A model generated the notes under the pieces. The model did no database searches. It worked only from the letters and a program-made list of their open reading frames with translations, and had not been told where the DNA came from. The position numbers and the translations under genes are program-made. From positions 1 to 64,000 of the forward strand of contig JAHDQM010000012.1 of NCBI GenBank assembly GCA_018433835.1: a stretch of DNA of 64,000 bases, given 5' to 3'. Positions 53,051 through 61,854 of the stretch are shown in pieces. Numbering within the stretch: position 1 is the stretch's first letter; every line of letters starts with the position of its first letter. This DNA is from Methanoculleus sp. Its GTDB lineage: Archaea > Halobacteriota > Methanomicrobia > Methanomicrobiales > Methanoculleaceae.

Positions 53051-54418
53051 ATGGCGTTCTCTATCATCGGCGATATGTTCCTCGTGCTCCTGCAGATGAT
53101 CTGCGTCGTCATGGTGGTCGCCTACCTGATCACCCGGACGGCGTCGTTCACCCGGGTGCTCGACGGTCTCGTCACCTGGAAGAGCCAGGCGGTTCTCACC
53201 CTCCTCTTCGGGGCGCTCTCCATCTACGGCACCGAGAGCGGTATCACCATCCTCGGCGCCACCGCGAACGTCCGCGACCTCGGCCCCATGGTCGGGGGGC
53301 TCGCCTGCGGCCCGGTGGTAGGACTCGGCGCCGGCCTGATCGGCGCGGCGTACCGTTTCTCCCTCGGGGGATTCACCGCCGTCCCGTGCGCGACCGCAAC
53401 CATCCTCGCGGGCCTCTTCGGGGGGCTGATCTTCCTTGCCGCGGGCCGCAGGTTCATCGGGATGCACGGCGCGGTCCTCTTCGCCGTCGGCATGGAGGCG
53501 TTCCACATGGGGCTCACCCTCCTCCTCTGCCAGCCGTTTGAGGAGGCGCTCGAGGTCGTCGAGGATGTGGCCTTCCCGATGATCATCGCCAACGCCGTCG
53601 GTGTCTTTCTCTTCGCGTTCATCATCGGAAACCTGATCGCCGAGCGGCAGACGAAGGCGGAACGGGACACCTATCTCTCGGAACTCGAGCGTAAGAAGGC
53701 CGAACTCCGGATCGCCCACGACATCCAGATGAGTTTCCTCCCCGACCGGCTGCCGGAGGTGCCGGGCTTCGAACTCGCCGCTCTCTCGCTGCCGGCAAAG
53801 GAGGTCGGCGGGGATTTTTACGACGCGATCCCCCTCCCCGGCGGCCGGACCGCCTTTGTCATCGCCGACGTCTCGGGGAAAGGCGTGCCGGCCGCGCTTT
53901 TCATGGCACTCTCGCGGACGGTGCTGCGGGCGAACGCGCTGGTGCCGCGGAGCGCCCGTGATGCCGTCCGGGAGGCTAATTCGCTGATCGCCGAGGACGC
54001 GAAGTCCGGGATGTTCGTCACCCTCTTCTACGCGGCCGCCGACCCTGCAAAAAAGACGCTCACCTACGTCAACGCGGGGCATAACCCGCCCCTCCTCTTC
54101 CGGTCGGGCGGCGGCCGGCCCGTGGGACTGAAGGGGACCGGGATCATCCTCGGGGTCATGCCGGAGGCCGAGTACGGCGAGAAGACGATCAACCTTCAGA
54201 GCGGGGACCTCGTCCTGCTCTACACCGACGGCGTCACCGAGGCGATCAACCCCGGCGAAGAGCAGTTCGGGGAAGAACGACTGATCGAGACCGTTACGGA
54301 CTGCCTTGATCAGCCTCCAACCGAGATCGTCGATCGGGTCCGCGACGCGGTTGCCCGGTTCTCGGGCGACGAGCCGCAGTTCGACGACCTGACCATAATG
54401 GTTCTCCGGGTGGTGTGA
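53051..54418 (+). CDS. SpoIIE/RsbU-type serine phosphatase with membrane sensor
   Basis: 455 aa. The N-terminal six helices (about 5-200) resemble the 5TM-5TMR_LYT sensor (GATANVRDLGPMVGG near 75). A short coiled segment (AERDTYLSELERKKAEL) leads to the PP2C-like domain: ALSLPAKEVGGDFYDAI and FVIADVSGKGVPAALFM carry metal Asp residues, and GDLVLLYTDGVTEA is near the end. Expected substrate: phosphorylated STAS protein made by the gene 28 bases upstream. Confidence 0.92.
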   Translation: MAFSIIGDMFLVLLQMICVVMVVAYLITRTASFTRVLDGLVTWKSQAVLTLLFGALSIYGTESGITILGATANVRDLGPMVGGLACGPVVGLGAGLIGAAYRFSLGGFTAVPCATATILAGLFGGLIFLAAGRRFIGMHGAVLFAVGMEAFHMGLTLLLCQPFEEALEVVEDVAFPMIIANAVGVFLFAFIIGNLIAERQTKAERDTYLSELERKKAELRIAHDIQMSFLPDRLPEVPGFELAALSLPAKEVGGDFYDAIPLPGGRTAFVIADVSGKGVPAALFMALSRTVLRANALVPRSARDAVREANSLIAEDAKSGMFVTLFYAAADPAKKTLTYVNAGHNPPLLFRSGGGRPVGLKGTGIILGVMPEAEYGEKTINLQSGDLVLLYTDGVTEAINPGEEQFGEERLIETVTDCLDQPPTEIVDRVRDAVARFSGDEPQFDDLTIMVLRVV

Positions 54419-54828
54419 TGGCGGAACTCATCGTGCGGGCGGATCTATCGGCGCTCGAGGCGATCGCCGACTTCCTCGCTGAGGCGCTCGCCGGATGCAG
54501 CGACAAACTTGTCTTTGCGGTCCAGCTCGCCGTGGACGAGGCCTGCAGCAACACCATCCTCTACGGGTATCCCGGCAGGGAACCCGGGACGATCACGGTC
54601 GCCTGCACCGCCGCCGACGACGCCGTCTCTGTGACGATCACCGACGACGGCGTTGCCTTCGACCCGCTTACCGCCCCGCCGCCGCTCCTCGACATCCCCG
54701 CGGAAGAGCGGCCGATCGGGGGGCTCGGGATCCACTTCATCCGGACGGTGATGGACAGCGTGGCCTACGCCCGCGAGGGTGAGAAAAACGTCCTCTCGAT
54801 GGAAAAAAAGCGGTCGGCGTCAGGGTGA
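54418..54828 (+). CDS. RsbW-like anti-sigma factor kinase (HATPase_c)
   Basis: 136 aa. GHKL ATP-binding blocks are visible: AVQLAVDEACSNTILYGYPG (N box), VTITDDGVAFDP (G1) and RPIGGLGIHFIRTVMD (G2). It begins in a TGATG overlap with the phosphatase stop. In bacteria such kinases bind sigma factors and phosphorylate STAS antagonists; archaea have no sigma factors, so its client is unknown. Confidence 0.92.
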   Translation: MAELIVRADLSALEAIADFLAEALAGCSDKLVFAVQLAVDEACSNTILYGYPGREPGTITVACTAADDAVSVTITDDGVAFDPLTAPPPLLDIPAEERPIGGLGIHFIRTVMDSVAYAREGEKNVLSMEKKRSASG

Positions 54829-55707
54829 CGCCTTGATGAGCGACCCGAGCGCCCGGGGAAGATCCTCTTTCGCCGCGACCACGGTCGCGGATTCCTCGAT
54901 CATCAGGTTGACCAGCTCATGGTGCCCGGCAACCCGGAAATCGGTGCGGAGCGCGACGATCCTTCTACCGAGGGCATACGCGTACCCCATCTCCCACGAC
55001 GTTCCGGAATCGGCGTCCGCGCCGTCGACGACCGCAACGACGGTCTCGGCATCGCGGAGCGCCAGGAGGTGCTGCGCAAAGATGGCCCCGTTCTCCTCCC
55101 GGCACCGGGTATGACTCGTGTCCCCCACCTCCTGTGGAAGGTAGACGTCGAAGAGGTGCGCTTCAAGGAGGTCGCGGAGCGCGAGGTTGTAGGTCCTCTC
55201 AGCCTCGGAGAAGAGCGGGGCGGCGAGGTAGACCCGGTAACGGGCGAACTCCTTCACGTCGACCGCCGGGATATCCGGGAACCGGGCGAGGAACACCCCG
55301 CGCCCGGGCTGTTTTACGGACGAGTAGTAGGTCGCCGTCACCCCGCAGGTGGGGGAAGAGTCCACCCCGACGATCGCGAGCGGCGGCTCCCCGCGCTCCC
55401 TTATCGCGGCGCGGACCTCCGCCTCAAGCCGGTCGAGGAGCGCGGCAAACTCGTCGGTCGCGAGCCGGTGCCGGCCCCCATCGGACCGACCCGGTCGGGC
55501 CATAGGTCCGACCAGGTCGAGGAACGATCCCGGTTCCCGGTCGGGACCGAGGTAGATCGTCTCCGGGCAGGGGAGCGGGACCATCTCGATCGAGAAGCGC
55601 CGGCAGCGCTCAACAGCCCGGCGGAAGTTGCGAATGTCCTCATCGGTCGTTATTCCGCGGGCGCGGCACGCGGGATCCAGGATGCAGGGAGCGATGAGCA
55701 CGTACAT
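54820..55707 (-). CDS. TudS-like (DUF523) domain fused to nucleoside 2-deoxyribosyltransferase-like domain
   Basis: 295 aa. The N-terminal part starts MYVLIAPCILDPACRARG and has DSSPTCGVTATYYSS, the Cys/Ser pattern of DUF523-type desulfidases whose Cys bind a 4Fe-4S cluster. The C-terminal part has RYRVYLAAPLFSEAERTYNLALRD and VVAVVDGADADSGTSWEMGYAYALGR, as in nucleoside 2-deoxyribosyltransferases. A thio-nucleobase salvage or repair role is inferred. It overlaps the convergent kinase gene by 9 bases at the 3' ends. Confidence 0.83.
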   Translation of the reverse strand: MYVLIAPCILDPACRARGITTDEDIRNFRRAVERCRRFSIEMVPLPCPETIYLGPDREPGSFLDLVGPMARPGRSDGGRHRLATDEFAALLDRLEAEVRAAIRERGEPPLAIVGVDSSPTCGVTATYYSSVKQPGRGVFLARFPDIPAVDVKEFARYRVYLAAPLFSEAERTYNLALRDLLEAHLFDVYLPQEVGDTSHTRCREENGAIFAQHLLALRDAETVVAVVDGADADSGTSWEMGYAYALGRRIVALRTDFRVAGHHELVNLMIEESATVVAAKEDLPRALGSLIKASP

Positions 55708-55742
55708 TGATAGTACCTGGACGGCGTACCATAACAAGACAG

Positions 55743-56234
55743 ATGATACCGCTCTACGCCTACCGGGACGACACCTGCGACCCCCGGAAATGCACGGTGA
55801 AGAAACTGGCCCGGCGCGGGCTTCTCCGGATCGTCACCAGCATCGCAAAGATCCCCCGCTCGACCCTCCTCCTCGACCCGACCGCACAGCAGGCCGTCTC
55901 TCCCGCCGACCGGCACCTCCCTTCGATAACGGCGCTCGACTGCTCCTGGGAGGTGCTCGACACCGGGGCCGTCGTCTCCTGGCGCAACCGCCGGGCGCTC
56001 CCGTTCCTCGTGGCTGCAAACCCCGTGAACTTCGGCCGGCCGTTCCGGCTGACCTCGGTGGAGGCGATGGCCGCGGCGCTCTACATTCTCAGGGAGAAGG
56101 AGCGGGCCCGGACCATCCTTGCTCCGTTCGGGTGGGGCCCGCGGTTCCTTGAGGTGAACGCCGACCCCCTCGAGGACTACGCGCGGGCAAAAGACAGCGC
56201 CGAGGTCGTCGCCCTCCAGGCGCTGTATATGTAG
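55743..56234 (+). CDS. Tsr3-like rRNA aminocarboxypropyltransferase
   Basis: 163 aa, family length. DTCDPRKCTVKKLARRGLLR is the start signature; LLLDPTAQQAVSPAD, ITALDCSWE and FLVAANPVNFGRPF follow. Tsr3 uses SAM to add the aminocarboxypropyl group to a hypermodified uridine of small-subunit rRNA. ATG 55743 is used; the gap to the divergent TudS fusion is 35 bases. Confidence 0.92.
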   Translation: MIPLYAYRDDTCDPRKCTVKKLARRGLLRIVTSIAKIPRSTLLLDPTAQQAVSPADRHLPSITALDCSWEVLDTGAVVSWRNRRALPFLVAANPVNFGRPFRLTSVEAMAAALYILREKERARTILAPFGWGPRFLEVNADPLEDYARAKDSAEVVALQALYM

Positions 56235-56266
56235 CCAGAGCCGCCGGCACCTCCCCGGGCGGCACG

Positions 56267-56274
56267 TTTTTATG
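56267..56274 (+). promoter_or_regulatory. TATA box of the 614-aa protein gene
   Basis: TTTTTATG lies about 50 bases before ATG 56320, allowing a start near 56297. The AGGAGGT site at 56305 is then inside the short leader. Confidence 0.5.
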
Positions 56275-56319
56275 TCTGGAACCGCCAGTTCACATTCAGG
56301 AACAGGAGGTTACAGGATT

Positions 56320-58164
56320 ATGGATACTGAACGAGAGAGGGCGCTCCTTGCGGCGACCCATGCCGTGACGTTCAAGCCTGATTACATGACTGTCGATAAG
56401 CTGGAGGCGGCGACCCGAGGACACGGGGCGCTCGTGATCCCCGCGTTTGCCGCAGCGAACTCGCTTGCAGAGGATATTTTCTGCGACATCGGCGCCCCGG
56501 AGATGCGCCTGATGAACATGACGGTGGTCGACGCTTCGGCCCCACACCTGCCGCTCGATACGGTCATCGGGAAGGCAGTGGGCGAGGCGAAACGGGGCGG
56601 AGCCGAGCCGGCGAACGCGGCGCTGATCGTCGCCACGCTCGCCTATTTCTCGGGGAGCTGCGCCCGCGCCGGCGTGCCGCTCGGGAACCGGAAACTCGGG
56701 GCCATCGCCCGGATGCACGCCGGCGGCGACCGGACGAGCGCCATCGCCCTGACGACGAACAAGTTCACCCACCGTGTCCCGGCGTTCCCCGCCTACCTCG
56801 CAATCTACGAGGCCCTGATGGAGAAGAAACTGACCCGCCTCGACGGCGCGATCCTGCCGCCCTTCGTCGCCGGCGGCGGCGTCATGGGGCACGCCGCACT
56901 CGGCGAGGACTACAACATCCCCGAACTCGCCAGAAACGCCGCGAAGGTCGGGACCGAAGCGATGATGCGGAGCATGGAAGGCGCCGGGACGACACCCTAC
57001 CCCCTCTGGCCGGCCCTGATAGCAGCGGCGGTGACGATGGAGCTCGTCCACCCGGACGCTCTCCTCGGGGAGGAGTTCGGGAAGTTCGGGCAGGTCGATT
57101 CCGCCTACCTCGCCGGGAAAGGAGCCGTAGAGGCGGCGAAACTCCCGGAGAAGATCCACATGCGGGGGACCGGGGAGGAGTACGACACCGCCCGGGTCGT
57201 CGGCGACTTCGGGCTGATCTTAAAAGACGTCGGCGGACCGTCGGTGATCGGGTCGATGGTCACGAACGAGCTCTTCGCCGGGTTCCAGGAGTCCGCCGTC
57301 ATCGGGGCCGGGTTCTCCGGCGGGCCGGTGAACGTCCCTCTCGGCCACCTCGCCGGCGACATCCTGCCGGCACTCCGGCTGCTTCTTGCGAACGGCGGCG
57401 ACGTCGATGCGACCGCAACGGCGATCCGGGACTACAAGATGCAGTCCTTCATCGACCCGGAGCTCGCCCTCTGCGGCCTGAACACCATCGTCCGGAAGGC
57501 GGAGGTCGTGAACCGGGGTTCGGTGACGGAAGCCTGCATACGGGCGAGCGAGCCGGTGCGGGACCGGGCGATCTACCGGCGGGCGGTGAAGATCTACGAG
57601 ATGCTTAAAGCGGGGAAGCCGCTTGAAGAGGCGGCCGGTGCTCTCGACGAAGAGCGCAGGGCTCTTGTCGAGCAGCGGGGCTCCGCGGCCCTCTCCGGGT
57701 TCACCGGAAAGAAGATAGCGTTCCGGTTCACTGAGATCGGGCCCCACGCGCGGAGAACGGACCCGTTCACCGCGAAGTACTGGGGATTTGACGCGAAGGT
57801 CTCCTACGATATCGCGATCGACGGGAAGGATTACCACATCGAGAACCTCACCGCCCGGGTTGTCCCGGAGTACGCGCTCGAGGGGAAGGGGCGGGACGAT
57901 CCCGACATGGGCACCGCCATCTTCGTCGGTGCGGTCCTCACCCAGGAGATGCAGTATATCGGGCACACCATCATCAACATGACCGTGCCCGCAGCGGTCG
58001 CGGCCGCGCTCGGCACCGACCCGAAAGAGGCGGCGAAGACGGCCGCGAAGGGTGCATACCTGACGAATGCCATCTCCGGTGGTCGGGAGGCGGCGGAAAA
58101 GGTCGCAGAACTTGCGCAAACGGTGTATGCGAGCCTCAGCGAGCCGCTCGAGGGAGTGGAGTGA
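56320..58164 (+). CDS. Unknown 614-aa protein adjacent to larC
   Basis: A well supported gene (AGGAGGT site, TATA box) of a family I do not recognise. It looks soluble, rich in Ala and Gly, with His/Asp-bearing blocks such as TTNKFTHRVPAFPAY, PPFVAGGGVMGHAALGEDY and DPFTAKYWGFDAKVSYDIAIDGKDYH. The N-terminal 110 residues include CDIGAPEMRLMNM. There is no signal peptide and no nucleotide-binding loop. The larC gene follows after 16 bases, so the two are co-transcribed. A nickel-pincer link is only inferred. Confidence 0.85.
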   Translation: MDTERERALLAATHAVTFKPDYMTVDKLEAATRGHGALVIPAFAAANSLAEDIFCDIGAPEMRLMNMTVVDASAPHLPLDTVIGKAVGEAKRGGAEPANAALIVATLAYFSGSCARAGVPLGNRKLGAIARMHAGGDRTSAIALTTNKFTHRVPAFPAYLAIYEALMEKKLTRLDGAILPPFVAGGGVMGHAALGEDYNIPELARNAAKVGTEAMMRSMEGAGTTPYPLWPALIAAAVTMELVHPDALLGEEFGKFGQVDSAYLAGKGAVEAAKLPEKIHMRGTGEEYDTARVVGDFGLILKDVGGPSVIGSMVTNELFAGFQESAVIGAGFSGGPVNVPLGHLAGDILPALRLLLANGGDVDATATAIRDYKMQSFIDPELALCGLNTIVRKAEVVNRGSVTEACIRASEPVRDRAIYRRAVKIYEMLKAGKPLEEAAGALDEERRALVEQRGSAALSGFTGKKIAFRFTEIGPHARRTDPFTAKYWGFDAKVSYDIAIDGKDYHIENLTARVVPEYALEGKGRDDPDMGTAIFVGAVLTQEMQYIGHTIINMTVPAAVAAALGTDPKEAAKTAAKGAYLTNAISGGREAAEKVAELAQTVYASLSEPLEGVE

Positions 58165-58180
58165 GGAGACGGCAGGGAGC

Positions 58181-59473
58181 ATGAAGGTCCTCGTCATCGA
58201 CCCGGCATGCGCGGGGATCGCAGGGGATATGCTCCTTGCGTCCCTCATCGATCTCCTCGGTGAGCCCCGCGCACTCGATCCGCTCGCGGACGCGATCCGT
58301 GGGCTCGATCTCTGCCGGGAGTTCAGCTACGAGGCAAAAGCCATGGATGCCGGCGGGATCACGGCAACCCGCCTTGCGATCGAGATCGAGGAGGAGAGCG
58401 CGACGGACGTGGGCGGCCTTCTGGAGGCGGCCGCGGCAGCCGCGAGTGCGGCAGGGCTCCGTATGGGCGCACGCTCCCGGGCGCTTGCGGTCCTCGATGA
58501 CCTCGCCGTCGCCGAGGCACGCCTTCACCGATCAGGGTTTTCGCGGCACGCGATCGCCTCGGTGGACACGATCTTCGACGTCGTCGGCACGATGCTGCTC
58601 CTCGACCGTGCCGGGTTCATCGAGGGGACGATTGTCGCAACGCCGCCGGCGCTCGGGGGTGGGATCGTCCAGACAGAGTACGGCGAGATCCCCGGGCCCG
58701 CGCCCGCAACGCTCGATATCCTCGCCCGGCACCGGTTCCCGTACGCCTCCGCGCCCGTCGACGTGGAACTGACCACGCCGACCGGGGCGGCCCTGCTCGT
58801 CGGCCTCGCGGAGCGTGCCGCAAACCCCTACCCGGCCATGGTCCCCATCCGGGTCGGCTACGGTACCGGCACCCGGGAGGTTCCGGGGCGGCCCGACCTG
58901 CTCCGGGTGGTGGAGGGGGAGAGCCTTCCCCCCGGAGAGGACCGGATCGTCCTCCTCGAAACGAACCTCGACGATATCCCCGGGGAGGTAATCGGGTACG
59001 CGGTCGAGCGCCTCTTTGCGGAGGGGGCGGTGGACGTCTTCGTCACCCCGGCGCTCGGGAAGAAGAACCGGCCGGTCAGCGTCGTATCGGTGATGGCGGC
59101 GGCGGGAAATGAAGACCACCTGGTCCGGGTCCTGATGGAGGAGACCGGGACCCTCGGGGTGCGGGTGCACGAGTTCCGGAAGGTGGTGGCCGCCCGGGAG
59201 AGGGAGACGGTGCCGGTCAGCCTCGGCGGCAGGGTGTATCCCGTCAGGGTGAAGACCTCGACCGTAAACGGCTGCCTGATCGCAGAGAAACCCGAGTACG
59301 ACGACCTTTCGGCAATCGCACGGGAACAGGGTATTCCCCTCCGGTTCGTGGACGATGCGGTCAGGTTGCGCATGTCGGAATGGAAAAGAGAGCACGCCGA
59401 TGCTCAAGGGGGTGCAGGGGGTGGATGCCCACCCGACCGCCCAAACGCGGCGAACGCCGCACGCGACGAGTGA
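58181..59473 (+). CDS. larC: LarC-like nickel insertion protein (DUF111)
   Basis: 430 aa, one continuous frame (in Lactobacillus LarC is made through a frameshift). Start MKVLVIDPACAGIAGDMLLAS; SVDTIFDVVGTMLLLDR and TPTGAALL are in the N-terminal half; VLLETNLDDIPGEVIGY and PALGKKNRPVSVVSV in the second. LarC inserts Ni into the pincer nucleotide using CTP. LarB, LarE and LarA are not in the window. A Gly/Pro-rich tail ends the protein. Confidence 0.9.
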   Translation: MKVLVIDPACAGIAGDMLLASLIDLLGEPRALDPLADAIRGLDLCREFSYEAKAMDAGGITATRLAIEIEEESATDVGGLLEAAAAAASAAGLRMGARSRALAVLDDLAVAEARLHRSGFSRHAIASVDTIFDVVGTMLLLDRAGFIEGTIVATPPALGGGIVQTEYGEIPGPAPATLDILARHRFPYASAPVDVELTTPTGAALLVGLAERAANPYPAMVPIRVGYGTGTREVPGRPDLLRVVEGESLPPGEDRIVLLETNLDDIPGEVIGYAVERLFAEGAVDVFVTPALGKKNRPVSVVSVMAAAGNEDHLVRVLMEETGTLGVRVHEFRKVVAARERETVPVSLGGRVYPVRVKTSTVNGCLIAEKPEYDDLSAIAREQGIPLRFVDDAVRLRMSEWKREHADAQGGAGGGCPPDRPNAANAARDE

Positions 59474-59477
59474 GTGC

Positions 59478-59503
59478 GGACACTTCCCCACGGGGAAGTG
59501 TCC
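59478..59503. repeat. 26-bp near-perfect palindrome just after larC
   Basis: GGACACTTCCCC (59478-59489) pairs perfectly with GGGGAAGTGTCC (59492-59503) across a 2-base gap. Flanks GAGTG and CACTC extend the pairing. It begins 4 bases after the larC stop and lies in the convergent gap to DUF72, so terminator, processing site or mobile-repeat remnant are all possible. Confidence 0.6.
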
Positions 59504-59529
59504 CACTCGCGTCTAAGTTCTCTCATGTC

Positions 59530-59741
59530 ACCGGGGTAATAGTTCCCCAAGCTATTAGATGATCCATGCGATATTTATACGATTCTATTTCGTATCGCCA
59601 ATCAATCCCCGTTTTTGCCGCATTTTGCCGAACAACTTTCGAACGGTCCGGTGTTTTCCTGTATGATTGTAGCATCACGGCTCTTGACTCGAAAAAAACG
59701 ATAAATCGGCACCACAAAGAGAAGATAATTGTTTCTCACCG
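59530..59741. other. AT-rich gap between larC and DUF72
   Basis: About 210 bases that are clearly more AT-rich than the surroundings (GATATTTATACGATTC, TTTTTGCCGCATTTTGCC). Short open frames on both strands (59566-59805, 59523-59717) lack ribosome binding sites and family character. I see no gene. It may be foreign DNA or a replication/transcription pause region. Confidence 0.5.
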
Positions 59742-60434
59742 TCAGACAGGAGATTTCCGCCCGAAGAGGCGCACCATCGCTCTCGCATCATCGAGCATGG
59801 CTTGATCGTTGTTGAAGAAAATATACGCCCTTTCCGGGCTGAGACCGACGATTCGATCCCGGACAGCTGCGAGTTCGCTCTCGGTGTAGTCGTGCCGGTA
59901 CCAGCCCTCCCGCCCATGCATCCTGAGGTAGACGGTATCGCCGGGAAATATCCGCTCCCTGAAGTCGGGAGAATCGACCGAGACCAGGACGGCCGTTTCC
60001 CGCAGCCTCCGGCATGCCTCGTCGTCACCGAGCACCGCTGGATTGCGGACCTCCACGGCACACCGCCGCCCAAGATCGATCGCCTCTACAAATGCGACGA
60101 CGCGATCGACGTCCGCAAAAGACGGCGGGGCCTGGAAGAGGTAAAAATCAACGATCCCGTCGAGGGGGAGGAACCGCTCGCGGAACCGTTCCCAGACAGG
60201 GACCGCCTTCTCGTTGAACCGGTGCCGGTGAGTGATCGACCGGTTCACCTTGACGCTCCACCGCAGCCGCGACCCCGCATCGGCCCACGAGCGAACGGAT
60301 TTCTCCGACGGGAACCCATAAAAACTCGCGTTCAACTCGATAGCATCGAGGCAGGAGTGCTCGACGAACCACGCGAGGCTCCTTCCCCGGTTCCACGCGT
60401 ACGCCCACCCGCTCGTGCCGACAGAGACCTCCAT
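59742..60434 (-). CDS. DUF72 domain protein
   Basis: 230 aa TIM-barrel-like: VSVGTSGWAYAWNRG at the start, AIELNASFYGFPS near 33, WSVKVNRSITHRHRF near 60, then YLRMHGREGWY and the end block YIFFNNDQAM. This is the DUF72 order. Enzymatic role unknown in the family. Divergent from the Cache gene at 60509. Confidence 0.92.
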   Translation of the reverse strand: MEVSVGTSGWAYAWNRGRSLAWFVEHSCLDAIELNASFYGFPSEKSVRSWADAGSRLRWSVKVNRSITHRHRFNEKAVPVWERFRERFLPLDGIVDFYLFQAPPSFADVDRVVAFVEAIDLGRRCAVEVRNPAVLGDDEACRRLRETAVLVSVDSPDFRERIFPGDTVYLRMHGREGWYRHDYTESELAAVRDRIVGLSPERAYIFFNNDQAMLDDARAMVRLFGRKSPV

Positions 60435-60508
60435 GCCCGGACCTTTCGGCGGGCAGGCGATACAATCCTTCCGGCGAGAGACCGCCTGCGGCGGATGCCG
60501 CCGACGAT

Positions 60509-60883
60509 ATGAAAGCCTTTGTCGCCGGGGCGGCCGATTACGCCCGGGAGCACGGACGCACCGACGCTATTTTCGCGTTCAACAACCCGGACAGGGAGTT
60601 CGTCAGGGACGAGCTCTACATCTTCGCCTACGATACGAACGGCACCGTCCTCGCCCTTCCCTTCCAGCAGGGGTTCATCGGCACCAACCGCAGCGGGGTG
60701 CAAGACTCGAGCGGAGTAGCCTGCATCGACGGCATGAGCAGGATTGCGGCGGAAGGAGGCGGCAGCATCTGCTACGTCTACCCGAACCCGGCGAGAGGAT
60801 ATGCCGAAGAGCTCAAACTCGGCTACGTCCTCCCCGTGGACGAGACCTGGTTCGTCGGCTCAGGCATCTACGCCGGGGCGTAA
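60509..60883 (+). CDS. Stand-alone single Cache domain without membrane anchor
   Basis: 124 aa with AADYAREHGRTDAIFAFNN, LYIFAYDTNGTVLALPF, GTNRSGVQDSSG and PVDETWFVGSGIYAG, the order of an extracytoplasmic Cache_2 sensor domain. There is no signal peptide or transmembrane helix, and no room upstream for one (74 bases to the divergent gene). It may be soluble, secreted by another route, or the remains of a longer receptor. Confidence 0.78.
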   Translation: MKAFVAGAADYAREHGRTDAIFAFNNPDREFVRDELYIFAYDTNGTVLALPFQQGFIGTNRSGVQDSSGVACIDGMSRIAAEGGGSICYVYPNPARGYAEELKLGYVLPVDETWFVGSGIYAGA

Positions 60884-60912
60884 CCGGAGTCTTTCCTTTT
60901 TTCCGGTCCCTC

Positions 60913-61650
60913 CTACCAGAACCCGGGCACCAGGACGTACATCGCCCAGCCCATGTGCTCGCGGCCGTAGCCGAAGTACTCGTCCTGGATGCGGTGGAGG
61001 TAATCGATCATGAAGTCGCGCTCGGAATGATCGGGGTGGTCGCAGAGCCAGGAGAGGACCGACTGCCAGATCCCCGACTCATAGCGGTCCCAGTCGTCCG
61101 CACCCGACCGGATGACGGCGGCGACGTCGAGCCCGGCCTCCCGGACGGTGCCGAGGATCTCGTACTCGGTCAGGACGTCGGGCCACTCCCGGGCGAACTC
61201 GGGTGGGGTGCGGTCGGACAGCCAGCAGCGGTCGCCGATGACGATGGTCCCCTCGCCGTGGACCAGATCGAGGAGGGCGTCGAGCGTCGCCGCAAACCCG
61301 CCCCGGATGTGGGATGCCCCGATCGAGGCGGCGCAGTCGAACGGCTCGTCGGGGACGTACTCGCGGGCGTCCATGCACCGGACACGAAGCCGGTCGGCGA
61401 GTCCCGCCGCCCGGAACGTCTCCTCCGCCCGGCTGCAGGCATCCTCGCGGGCCTCAATGCCGAGGCCGGATATACCGTACTCTTGCCCCCAGAGAGCGAG
61501 GATCGTACCGTTTCCGCATCCCACCTCCACGACGCGGGTTTCCTCCCGGAGCCCCGCCGCCCGCCCGGCGGCGAGCACCTTCTCGGGTGTCGTGGGGTTC
61601 ATGATCGCGAGCGTTCCCTGCGATATGCTGACGAGTTCGTTCTTCTCCAT
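60913..61650 (-). CDS. Class I SAM-dependent methyltransferase
   Basis: 245 aa. Motif I VVEVGCGNGTILALWG (near residue 40), GLGIEAREDACSRAEETF (motif II), and SIGASHIRGG. A hydrophobic end YVLVPGFW. Substrate unknown; small molecule likely. ATG 61650 is used, with longer readings running into a low-quality region. Confidence 0.88.
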   Translation of the reverse strand: MEKNELVSISQGTLAIMNPTTPEKVLAAGRAAGLREETRVVEVGCGNGTILALWGQEYGISGLGIEAREDACSRAEETFRAAGLADRLRVRCMDAREYVPDEPFDCAASIGASHIRGGFAATLDALLDLVHGEGTIVIGDRCWLSDRTPPEFAREWPDVLTEYEILGTVREAGLDVAAVIRSGADDWDRYESGIWQSVLSWLCDHPDHSERDFMIDYLHRIQDEYFGYGREHMGWAMYVLVPGFW

Positions 61651-61854
61651 GAATGTCCCCCGGATTGCCGGCCTGTTGTATACACATGATGTGCCTTTCG
61701 CCCATATAATCCGTGTACCATCGCCCCCGTTCTCTCCTGATGACGGTCGGGCAGGAGCCATTCCGTCGCCCGGGAATGGACCCGGCTGATCTTCCCGGAC
61801 AGGGACGGGGTGGATGGGTAACTACTAATAGGGTCCACTAAAAAAGAGAATATC

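Noticed and set aside
59523..59805. Short frames in the AT-rich gap after larC
   Set aside because: Neither strand shows a ribosome binding site or recognisable domain, and one overlaps the DUF72 end.
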